DNA of 64,000 nt from Argyresthia goedartella. Lineage: Eukaryota; Arthropoda; Insecta; Lepidoptera; Argyresthiidae. The notes under the pieces are model-generated. The model was not told where the DNA came from and did not search any database. It saw only the letters and a program-made list of their open reading frames with translations. The stretch lies in contig OX463829.1 in the NCBI GenBank assembly GCA_949825045.1, positions 30,806,715 through 30,870,714 of the forward strand, given 5' to 3'. How positions within the stretch are numbered: the first letter of the stretch is position 1; every line of letters begins with the position of its first letter. This document shows positions 52,878-62,111 of this stretch, piece after piece. Position numbers and translations under genes: made by a program.

Positions 52878-54080
52878 TTATAGGCGAAAAAACTCTAGCT
52901 CCTTTTTTTTCTCTGCATTAACTTGCTGATTTCCATCCTTTTCTCCTCTATTGTTGATGTTACCATGCTGCTGTGTTACTTTAGTGCTTATTACGTTTGA
53001 TAGTGCTTTAAGGTCTGCATAGATTTGTTTCATTCCCATGTTTTTTAGCGCTAACTGCCGCCCCGAGAACATGTCGTGATCGTAGGTAAGGTTTTCATTG
53101 GAGTCCAGAATATGCGCATACTTATGACTCATATTATCTAACCAGAGTAGGTTGTTGAACATCTCAATCCTGCAGTTGAACATGGTGAGGTTCGGACCAA
53201 ATTTAAATACAGGCAAACAGAGGATAATGTTTGTGTGTTGTATTCTTAGGAGTGTGCATCTTATGTTTTCTATAATTTCAAAGTAGTTATTGGTTTCCAC
53301 GAAGTCTGTTTCTCCAATTATTACGATGCAGTAATCCTTACTTGTATGGTCTTGCAGCTTTATTTCAATATCCTTAAGGAGTACTTTGATGCCGACATTC
53401 CTAGTCAAATAGTGACACAGCTGAGTATTTCTGTCGAAGGTTTCCTGCGCAATTGTGAGGACGCTATTTTGTGAATTGCTGCTCAATATAGTTACTTTTC
53501 TCGTTAATGGTTTTATTTTTTCCTCATGCGTGCTTGGCGCCCTTGTTTCGTGCTGTAATGCAAACTTTGAATTCACATGTTCATTTTGTTGACCTGTTGG
53601 CTCTTTAAGGGCTTTTTTTATTTTATTTTTAGAGTTAACGCCTAGCATAGGCCACTGCGTGAGGTCTACCGTCTGTTGTTCATTTGAAATTGAGGTAGTC
53701 GATGTATCGTGACGCCGAGGAGTAGATTTGGATGATTTGCTTTTTTTCCTTTTTGGAGTTATATAATCATTTTTTAGGCTTTCTGTTACCTTTTTGCACA
53801 ATTCATTTGTTTTTTTCAAATCGTCAAAATTTTTATGTAAGCGTCTATTTTCTAAATTCAAATTTTCTATCTCTTTATGAGCTGTTTTTAGCTCTCGTTT
53901 CAGAACTTCAATTTGTTTTTTAAGCTCCGTGACTTGGTTCTCGTCGTCGTCAGAGATTGCGGGCAAACTACTACTGGTGCCATCTAGGGGATCTTTGGTG
54001 GTATCTAGTTCCTCATCGGTCAACTGTGACTCTGATCGTGTTCGCGGCTTTCTGAATGTTATGTTTGCAAAGAAACTCAT
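52878..54080 (-). CDS. Nested LINE ORF1 (coiled coil plus esterase-like domain)
   Basis: 400 residues from ATG 54080, unbroken. The N-terminus is charged; residues about 48-105 form a heptad-like coiled coil (VTELKKQIEVLKREL, EIENLNLENRRLHKNF). A basic Lys/Ser linker follows (PKRKKSKSSKSTPRR). The C-terminal half resembles the SGNH-hydrolase-like domain of CR1 ORF1 proteins: IVIIGETDF in place of the GxND block and YDHDMFSGRQLALKNMG near the expected C-terminal D..H. The usual GDS serine block is not clear (SSNSQNS). The role would be RNA binding and particle assembly; the esterase relation is tentative. Confidence 0.75.
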   Translation of the reverse strand: MSFFANITFRKPRTRSESQLTDEELDTTKDPLDGTSSSLPAISDDDENQVTELKKQIEVLKRELKTAHKEIENLNLENRRLHKNFDDLKKTNELCKKVTESLKNDYITPKRKKSKSSKSTPRRHDTSTTSISNEQQTVDLTQWPMLGVNSKNKIKKALKEPTGQQNEHVNSKFALQHETRAPSTHEEKIKPLTRKVTILSSNSQNSVLTIAQETFDRNTQLCHYLTRNVGIKVLLKDIEIKLQDHTSKDYCIVIIGETDFVETNNYFEIIENIRCTLLRIQHTNIILCLPVFKFGPNLTMFNCRIEMFNNLLWLDNMSHKYAHILDSNENLTYDHDMFSGRQLALKNMGMKQIYADLKALSNVISTKVTQQHGNINNRGEKDGNQQVNAEKKKELEFFRL

Positions 54081-54137
54081 CTTTTTCAGTATAGATGTCG
54101 CTCACCACGAAGAGAAATACAAAAAAAAATTTTGTAA

Positions 54138-54284
54138 CACGGGCAGGATTGAACCTGAGGTCACTGCACCACAGTGCGTGCTAGTGGAAAAGGAAAAAGA
54201 AAAAGTATTTTTGTTGTGTGGGGATCGAACCTGCGTCGTTGCAAAACGACTAGGCGTAACGCCTCACCTTAACCGTTCCGGCCA
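54138..54284 (-). promoter_or_regulatory. Two tRNA-like segments in the nested LINE 5' UTR
   Basis: On the - strand, 54216-54284 reads tggccggaacggttaaggtg (an A-box-like start) and ends with a perfect-looking B box GGTTCGATCCCC; 54138-54187 has a second B-box-like GGTTCAATCC. Both share the LINE orientation and lie 60-200 bp before ORF1. The cloverleaf pairs poorly, so neither is called a tRNA gene. Confidence 0.55.
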
Positions 54285-54765
54285 AACACCTGCTACTTCT
54301 ACTGGCGAAATAAGGTAACGTATGTGTTTGTGAGATAATTTAGCTTCTCCTCTCTAGGTGGCGTTAGTAGGTACATGAGTATTTGATTTTGCTGGATCGA
54401 TCGATACCGAAGAATGATTTGTATTTATTCACTTTTAGGTTATGGTTTTTTTAGTATTCAATATTAGTTCTTGGTCACAAAGAATGTATCACTTTTATAT
54501 ATTTTCACTGTTCAGATGATTACACTAGTATTTTTCAGTCACTAGCACTATTGTTCATTGTCACTTATAACGGTTGTTTACGGCACATGATTTCTTCAAT
54601 TAATCGTCTTTGTAACAATTGATTTGAGGAAATTGTATATTATTCCGGCAAATTGGGAATGACAATTGATATTTATCACTGTTATTAGGACTATTTTCAC
54701 TTTGGACACTCAAAACTCTAAAAATATATACGGAGACAGTGTTTACGTCGGCAGTGTTGCCATCC

Positions 54766-57504
54766 CATCATCAGCAAAGGCTTGGCAATACCTTCCCGAA
54801 ACCTCAAGATCCCGTAGAAGCGGGTCCAGCAACAAGTTCCAGAGAAGTGGTCCCCCTATAGAGCCCTGGACGCAACCCTTGTTTGTGCTCTTTTTAAACT
54901 CCTCACCAGCATACCTTACACTTACAGATCTGTCAGTGAGGTAGCTGTCCAATACTCGTCTCAGATTCACCGGGCAGTCTGTCTCTGCCAGTCTTACCCT
55001 TATTGCTGGCCACCAGGCGCTATCAAAGGCCCCCTCTATATCCAGTGACACTAAGGTTAAAATTATCTTCTGTTCCAGCTTTGTGCGGATGTACTGCATA
55101 AGGGTATAGAGGGAATCTTCGGTGCACCTTTGTGGCATGAATCCGTATTGGCACAAGCTGATTTTTGGCAGGGCGTAGTACCTGAGGCGGGCCACTAGCA
55201 TCTTTTCATAGATTTTTCCCCATACCGGCAATAGCCCAATCGGCCGGTACGACTTGGGTACTGTGTACGTATCTTTGCCCGGTTTCCTGAGCACAACCAC
55301 TGTTGCCCCCTTCCACATTCTAGGGAAGTATTGCTGAACCAGACACATGTTTAGCAGTGCTAAGAAATATTCGGCGTTACAATCGATTGCCCGAGCACAA
55401 ATGTCAGCTGTAAAGCCATCGGCTCCTGGAGCTTTCTTCGGATTGAACGATTCCGCAGCGTATCGAAGCTCTCTTAGAGTAAACGGTGGGTTATGTTGCT
55501 CAGCATGACTCCACTTGTTTACTTTTTCGGCTTGTAGCCTCACTTGGCGGTGGTCTGTGTTATCGTCCTCCTCTTTATCCTCCGGGTAAAAGGTCTCTGC
55601 CAGCAGTCGCACAGATTCGCTGGCGTTCAGCGTCCTTCCTTCATTTTCTAGCGGAACATCCTCTTCTCTCTTTGCTGTCCTACCTATTAATCTTTAGATT
55701 CCCTCCCAGAGTCCCTCCTTGTCCTGTTTGCCACAAAACTCCAGCTTTCTGTTTGCGCTTTTTTTGCAGCTAATTCATACTTTTCTTTTTGTTCCAGGTA
55801 TAAGTTTACTACTAGCGCTCTCCGCACTGGTGCAGCATTTCTTATTCTTCGTCTCCTGGCAGCGACCTCTTTTTTCATCTCTGCGAGTTCTCCGGACCAC
55901 CACGGTATGGTAAGTATTTCATTTTGTTTTTTATTTGGTATGGTTTGTGTGCATGAATCCGCAATGGCCTTGGAATAGGCTTCTACGGTTAGTTCCAACT
56001 GCTGTACTGTATTGAAATGTTGTAAGGAATTCATTGTGAGTGCGTTTTCTTGCATAATTTGAGTCATTTTCTCATGAAATTGCCCCCAATTAGCTTTAGC
56101 TGTATTGTATTTCCGCGTTGTTCTCACTATCTTTATACCTTTTGATTTTTCTAGTTTTATATTAAACTGTATTGCGTTGTGGTCTGCACTCGTTAGGCTC
56201 TCCTCTACGCGCCAGTCCCTCACTAGTTCGAGCATGTCCGCAGAGCAGGCTGTCACGTCTACGTAGCTTGAGTATCTTTTCCCACCTCTTATGGTGTCAA
56301 AGGTTGGGGTATCACCTGTATTAAGAAAATGGAAGCCCATTTCGTCCAGAGCTCCACACATTTGTTCTCCTCTGTCATCTTCGATCGGGCTCCCCCACCA
56401 TGTACTTTTTGCGTTGGAGTCCCGAAAAACAATCTCCCGGGGCCTGTTTTGCGCTCTATTAATCTAAGCTGCTCCAAGTATGGCTCTAAGGGTTTATCGC
56501 CTTCAAAGTAATACGATACTAGGGTGATTTTCCAGGCCTTTGTTTGTATTCCCACCACCACTATATTGTTAGTGGTGAGTTTCGGATACTGTATGACGTC
56601 TATTTCTTTATTGAGGATGACTATTGCGGCTTTCACGGGTCCTTCTCCTGCGTTTGAGGCCTGAAATATTCTGGCACCTCGATAGTCTTTCATTTTTCCC
56701 ACAGAGCCTACATAGGGCTCCTGGAGTAATGCTACGGATACTTTTTTATTAACCGCTTCTATCAGGAGTTCGCTTGTGGAGAGTTGAGATCGCTGAAGAT
56801 TTGCCTGGAGGATCCCTTGGGGCTCCGAAGCTTCAGCAGCGATGGGTGCGTCCTTGTCGCCTTTAGCAATACGCCACTGAAAAGCGTGCCAAAGAGTCCC
56901 ATTTCCTCCTAATTGGGCATTCCGAGTCAAAGGCATTGTGATCCCGGCGGTCAAGCTTTGCATGGAGGCAGTTTCGGCATGACGGCATATTTTCCGTAGT
57001 CCAGTCTGTGCAGTTGGCCTTCAGGTGTGGTCCACCGCAGTGACTGCAAAGGTCGGTGGTCTCCTTGCAGTATTTTCTACTGTGTCCGTAGCCCAGGCAG
57101 CGCGTACATTGTATCAGTGGTGACTGATCACCCACTTTTACCCGTTGCATGTCCACGTGTATGCGGCCAGCCTCGGTAAACCTCTGCGACAGCTGCGGGG
57201 AGACCTGCAGGACCACATGACTCTGGTGCGGGTTCCGTGCGTTTTTTCGGTATTTGACAACCATCCTACAGCTGGCCTCAGGTAAGTTGTTAATAAGGTG
57301 GGCACTTTGGTTTTTTATACCCTGTAGTATGTCCTCGTCAGTGATGTAGGCCATGACGTCCCTGAGGATGACCAGGGGGTCCTTGTTTTCAACCTCTTCT
57401 ACCCTCAGGTTATCCCCGGAGTCTTCTATTCCCTTCTTGACTCTTTCCAGCTCCTCCTTCGATCTGCATCCAATAATGACCTTTTGATCCCTAGCCTTCC
57501 TCAC
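54766..57504 (-). pseudogene. TRAS-like copy 1 ORF2 5' part and ORF1 remnant
   Basis: Read from 57504: ORF1 C-terminus with zinc knuckles (CTRCLGYGHSRKYC, CSHCGGPHLKANC) and RDHNAFDSECP; then ORF2 endonuclease (ILQANLQRSQLS, LLQEPYVGSVG; 56289-56963), a connecting part with SADHNAIQF (55687-56361), then RT fingers and palm (KKAPGADGFTADI, YRPIGLLPVWGKIYE, LDIEGAFDSAWWP, GCVQGSIGGPLLWN; 54766-55612) up to the FADD codons where the nested LINE enters. The parts lie in at least three frames, so ORF2 has several frameshifts. ORF1 is cut at its 5' end at 57527, next to TTAGG. Confidence 0.85.
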
Positions 57505-57527
57505 TTCCTTCCTTCCTTCCTTTTTTC

Positions 57528-57574
57528 CTAGGTTAGGTTAGGTTAGGTTAGGTTAGGTTAGGTTAGGTTAGGTT
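57528..57574 (+). repeat. (TTAGG)n telomere repeat, about 9 units
   Basis: Lies between the truncated 5' end of TRAS-like copy 1 and the truncated 5' end of the next SART-like 3' UTR. Confidence 0.93.
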
Positions 57575-57575
57575 T

Positions 57576-58048
57576 TGAATTCCTGTAGGTCGGGAGAAAG
57601 AATACATCTACAGTAATCCCTGCTTGTCGTAAGAGGCCCCTAAAAGGGAACCGGAGTTATGGGCGTTCAGACTTCCAACTCTGAACGCCTATGACTCCAA
57701 GACGACGACTGGGAGGGCACCTGAAGCTCTCCCAGGGCGGTCGCTGGCGGTCGCAAGCGGTTGGGGCGGGGGCCCTTGATCGCAACAGTGCGCCGCGAGG
57801 AGTTTACGACGGGATTGGTTGTGGCCGTTCCCGTCGTGAAGTGGGAGGAAGTTGAGATGCTTCCTCCCTGAGTGCTGGGGACAGTTCCGGTGCGTGTCAC
57901 CAGCGGTCCCGGAGCTGCCCTCACCATGCACCATGACGGCCACCCCGGGGGTTTTTAGTGGGTGCAAGCCCCACATAACCGCCCTGGCGCCCCCGCGCCT
58001 CGGCGGTATCCGTCAGGGATTTTACCCCGGGCATCAAAAAAAAAAAAA
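57576..58048 (+). mobile_element. SART-like 3' UTR fragment, second copy
   Basis: 473 bp matching 47188-47655 with few differences, including the stem-loop (57662-57689), ending in a 13-base poly(A). It is a heavily 5'-truncated insertion with (TTAGG)n on both sides. Open frames across it are shared by chance in all copies and are not taken as genes. Confidence 0.85.
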
Positions 58049-58140
58049 GGTTAGGTTAGGTTAGGTTAGGTTAGGTTAGTTTAGGTTAGGCTAGGCTAGG
58101 CTAGGCTAGGCTAGGCTAGGCTAGGCTAGGCTAGACTAGG
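58049..58140 (+). repeat. (TTAGG)n changing to (CTAGG)n
   Basis: Six to seven TTAGG units including one variant (ttagt) are followed from about 58087 by about ten units of the variant CTAGG, a palindrome-rich form. Confidence 0.92.
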
Positions 58141-58259
58141 CTACATCTACAGTAATCCCTGCTTGGCGTAAGAGGCCCCTAAAAAGGAACCGGAGTTATG
58201 GGCGTTCAGACTTCCAACTCTGAACGCCTATGACTCCAAGACCACGACTGGGAGGGCAA

Positions 58260-61091
58260 TAGTCAATAGTCAATAGTCAAAGTACTTTATTACTGTAGAT
58301 ATTTACATATACTTAGCAAACGTCATTTTTTGCCTCTTCTCTACATTGGACCACTGTGGGAGAAGAAGGGCGTAGAAACTCCCACAGATTTATTTTAATA
58401 TCTCTTTTAAAAATAGGTTGTGCTTAACTAATACAAATATGAAAAATTTAATTGTTAAAATTAATAAGCAGGAATCAATAATTACAAAATTATTAACAGC
58501 AAGGTCTGTGTTGAGCCAGATTAACCCCATACAGTCCTGTCATTTAAGTAATCTTGAACATTGTAATATCCCTTTTTCGACAAAGTCGCTTTAACATGCT
58601 TTTTAAATTGCTCAAATGGCAATTTCAAAATCTCCAGAGGTATCTTATTGTAGTAGAGAATGCACTGACCCTTGAAAGAATTGCTAACCTTCGCGAGTCT
58701 AAAACGGGGCGCACATAGTCTGTGATTATTTCTTAGGTTAACATTACAGCTGTCGCTAAGTTTGGAAAATGTTGTAAGGTTCTTGCGTACATACAATATA
58801 TTTTCGAAAATAAATTGACTAGCTACTGTTAGTATGTCGATTTCTTTAAAAAGCTCTCTTAAGGAGTCTGTTCGTTTTAAATTATAAATTGCTCGAATAG
58901 CTCTTTTCTGTAAAATAAAAATAGTTTGAATATCCGCTGCTTTCCCCCACAACAAGATACCATAGGACATCACACTATGAAAGTAACTAAAATATACTAG
59001 CCTAGATGTAGCCACATCCGTGCTTTGTCTGATGTTCCTAACAGCGTAAGCCGCAGAACTTAATTTACCAGCCAATTTATCTATGTGGGGTCCCCACTGC
59101 AATTTGATATCAATGGTTATTCCAAGAAACTTCGTATCATTTACCAATTCTAACGTGCTGTTGTCTAACACCAAACTGGTCTCAACTCTTGCCTGACATT
59201 TGGAAGTGAGAATTTGATACACTTGGTTTTACCAGCGTTTAACAATAAATTATTAACTGTGAACCAATTCAAGGTTAAAGACAATACACCATTAACATCA
59301 TCGAAATCTCCTTTTTGTCTTTCAATTTTGAAGACCATTGAAGTATCATCAGCAAACAACACTATGTCAGTTAATTTCTCCACCATGAAAGGCAGATCAT
59401 TAATATATACCAGGAATAAGAAAGGGCCTAATATGGAACCTTGTGGAACGCCAATTTTAACACCCGATCCATCAGATTTTACGCCGTTAACTTCTGCCTT
59501 TTGAATTCTATTGCTTAGGTATGATCTTAGTAGATCCAACGCTTTATTTCTAACTCCGTAATGATTTAATTTAATTAATAGCGTATTATGATCAACACAA
59601 TCAAACGCCTTCGACAGGTCGCAAAAAACTCCGATAGCATCCTGTGCGGCCTCCCATGCAGAATAAATATGAGATACAAGGGAAATACCTGCATCCGTAG
59701 TCGATTTACCCCTAGTGAAACCATATTGTTTAGCGTGGAGTTGTTTTGTACGGTTGAAGTGTGAGAGCATTTGATTGAGTATAATCTTTTCAAATATTTT
59801 ACTTAGTGTTGGAAGAACAGATATTGGTCTGAAATTTGAAGGATCGCCCTTATCTCCCGATTTGAACAGCGGTATAAGTTTACTGTGTTTCATGAGGTCT
59901 GGAAAATCCCCATCGTCAACACATTTATTGAATATAGAAGCTAAGTGTGGGGCTATAACTAGAATTACTGAACCAATGACTTTGACTGATATACCCCACA
60001 GGTCTTCCGTATTTTTAAAGTTAAGTAATTAAAACGTTTTGACAATGTCCTGGGGATATACATGATGAAATTTTAAATATACATTACTGACGCTAGTGTT
60101 ATTTTTTAATAAAGTCTCTGCTTCAAATGGAGATGAATTTAGACTGTCCGTTGTGAGTACGGGTACTTTGGTGAAGAATGTTTCAAAAGCTCGAGCAACA
60201 TCAGCGTTGGATTTAACAACATCATCACCTATCTTTAGGCAGAAATCACTGACCCTTGGTATAACTTTGCCAGTTTCGTGGGTTATTATTTACCAAACTG
60301 TTTTCATTCTATTATTTGAATTTTTAATTTTTCTATTAATGTGTAAAGTTTTTGCAGTTCTACAAACCAACTTGAAAGTTTTGGAATATTTTTTAACATA
60401 GTCATGAAATTTTCGATCAAAGTTATAGGTTTTTTGATCATAAAGGTCATACAAGATAACTCTACTTTTACGAATTCCAAACGTTGCCCAGTCATTAAAT
60501 TTAGATTTACCGTTGTAGTCACTGACTTTCTTTAATTTGAAAACTTTATTGAATTCTGTCTGAATAATGTTGAAGAAGTCTGAGTAGATTTTGTTTGGGT
60601 TCTGTTCATTAAAATCCGGTACTGGCAAATTTATATCTAAGTTTTTCGTATATGTCTCTAGTCTATGGGATGTAATAGGCCTATAAAATGTTGGACCAGT
60701 CTTATCCTTAATACTAATTGGGAATGAAACTGTTTGACCACTGTGATCGGAGGGTAAGCAGTTAATTACACTTTTAGTTGTGAATGCACAGTCACAAAAA
60801 ACGTAATCTAAGCAAGTTTGGCTTGTAAGTGTAATTCTAGTCGGCTCTAGAAATACATGACATAAATTAAATGATTTGAACAGAGTTATTAATCGTCGCT
60901 TCAGTGTTGTATCTACAAGCAGATCTACATTAAGATCGCCACAAATAATTAACTTTTTTCTGTTATTACAAAGTTTAATGAGGGCTTCCTCCATAATTTT
61001 CTCAAATATTTCGAAATTGCCATAGCCTTTTTCATCCCTCGGTGGCCTGCAGACACAAACAATAATATGGCTATCTAACTCAACACAACTC
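58260..61091 (-). mobile_element. CR1/Jockey-superfamily LINE C, 5'-truncated
   Basis: A 2.8-kb insertion in the third SART-like UTR. The 3' tail is (ATTGACT)n at 58260-58280 (+ strand caatagtcaatagtc), then 3' UTR to 58520 and ORF2 upstream; the 5' end lies within the endonuclease. The target duplication is at most 2 bp. The same family supplied the fragments at 3166-3402, 4018-4817 and 23203-24003. Confidence 0.85.
58521..61080 (-). pseudogene. LINE C ORF2 (endonuclease and reverse transcriptase), broken
   Basis: Endonuclease part at 60290-61080 (ICGDLNVDLL, LPSDHSGQTVSF), degraded linker at 59900-60290, RT at 59165-59893 (SKLIPLFKSGDKGD, FRPISVLPTLSKIFE, DLSKAFDCVDHNTLL, VPQGSILGPFLFLVYIND, LFADDTSMVF) and C-terminus in another frame at 58521-59222 (KFLGITIDIKLQWGPH, ILLWGKAADIQTIFILQKRAIRAIYN). 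At least one frameshift near 59200 and several stops in the linker break it. No RNase H is seen. Confidence 0.87.
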
Positions 61092-61372
61092 AACACACCT
61101 GAAGCTCTCCCAGGGCGGTCGCTGGCGGTCGCAAGCGGTCGGGGCGGGGGCCCTTGATCGCAACAGTGCGCCGCGAGGAGTTTACGACGGGATTGGTTGT
61201 GGCCGTTCCCGTCGTGAAGTGGGAGGAAGTTGAGATGCTTCCTTCCTGGGTGCTGGGGACAGTTCCGGTGCGTGTCACCAGCGGTCCCGGAGCTGCCCTC
61301 ACCATGCACCATGACGGCCATCCCGGGGGTTTTTAGTGGGTGCAAGCCCCACATAACCGCCCTGGCGCCCCC

Positions 61373-61680
61373 ATTTAAATCCTATCGTACAAACATTTAT
61401 TACATTCAGATATGAAATTATAATTATAGATATTATCTTAATTATTTTTATACATTTTTATTTCTTTATTATATACAGTATATATATATTTATATATTTT
61501 TTTTTTTGTTATTTGGAGACGCCAGAATCAAACAGGTTTGCACTAAACATTATTAACCCAAACTTAGTATTAACATAATTAACTTAATCCTAAAATATTT
61601 ACATTGTTGACACCAAGTTGCGTCTATTTAACTTACTTATTACCATGATACAATTAAATTGACATTAACAATAACGGTAA
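61373..61680. other. A/T-rich non-coding segment before the long telomere tract
   Basis: About 300 bp with tatatatat and poly(T) runs. Possibly the remains of a LINE 3' UTR on the - strand, but no clear match was seen. Confidence 0.4.
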
Positions 61681-61894
61681 GGTTAGGTTAGGTTAGGTTA
61701 GGTTAGGTTAGGTTAGGTTAGGTTAGGTTAGGTTAGGTTAGGTTAGGTTAGGTTAGGTTAGGTTAGGTTAGGTTAGGTTAGGTTAGGTTAGGTTAGGTTA
61801 GGTTAGGTTAGGTTAGGTTAGGTTAGGTTAGGTTAGGTTAGGTTAGGTTAGGTTAGGTTAGGTTAGGTTAGGTTAGGTTAGGTTAGGTTAGGTT

Positions 61895-61898
<4 letters not shown>
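61681..61898 (+). repeat. (TTAGG)n telomere repeat, about 43 units
   Basis: 218 bp of GGTTA repeats that I read as without a single variant, the longest tract in the window. It ends directly at a poly(T) run of about 32, the tail of the next - strand element. Confidence 0.96.
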
Positions 61899-61930
<32 letters not shown>

Positions 61931-62080
61931 CTGGGCATACGGTGAAAAATCCATCATGGACGCCAGGGAAGGGATGCCCTGGCAGTGTCGGACTCCTACC
62001 GACTAAAAAACACCATAGTACCCATAATCTTTTTCCTCTGACAGGAGTCAGAGTCCTTGTGTATCTTTTTATTGTTACAA

Positions 62081-62111
<31 letters not shown>

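Larger units (their letters stand above)
49711..54765 (-). mobile_element. Nested CR1/Jockey-superfamily LINE, apparently full length
   Basis: 5,055 bp inserted in the catalytic FADD codons of TRAS-like copy 1, with a short target duplication catcat (49705-49710 and 54766-54771). The 3' tail is (ATGAATT)n. It has a 5' UTR (54081-54765) with tRNA-like segments, ORF1 and ORF2, both unbroken. The 3' UTR is at 49750-50233. Confidence 0.9.
47689..57527 (-). mobile_element. TRAS-like R1-clade LINE copy 1, with nested LINE
   Basis: A - strand element whose poly(A) (poly(T) on +) abuts (CCTAA)n at 47689 and whose 5' end meets TTAGG again at 57528. It carries a partial ORF1, ORF2 with endonuclease, RT and RNase H, and a T-rich 3' UTR (47689-48121). 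A complete 5.06-kb LINE interrupts the RT between 49711 and 54765. Orientation, poly(A) and clade match TRAS elements. Confidence 0.75.
58142..61372 (+). mobile_element. SART-like 3' UTR fragment, third copy, interrupted
   Basis: The pieces 58142-58259 and 61092-61372 are together contiguous with the other two copies (join at gagggca / cacctgaag). The insertion between them is a CR1/Jockey-superfamily LINE. The 3' end is missing: homology stops at 61372, before the poly(A), and non-telomeric A/T-rich sequence follows. Confidence 0.85.

Noticed and set aside
54216..54284. Possible functional tRNA gene
   Set aside because: The B box is good but acceptor and T stems pair poorly, and it lies inside a LINE 5' UTR; reported as tRNA-like only.
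60290..61354. Long - strand open frame of 354 codons spanning 61091
   Set aside because: Its first part is antisense of the SART-like 3' UTR and its second part is the LINE C endonuclease; the fusion is an accident of the insertion. Only the LINE part is annotated.
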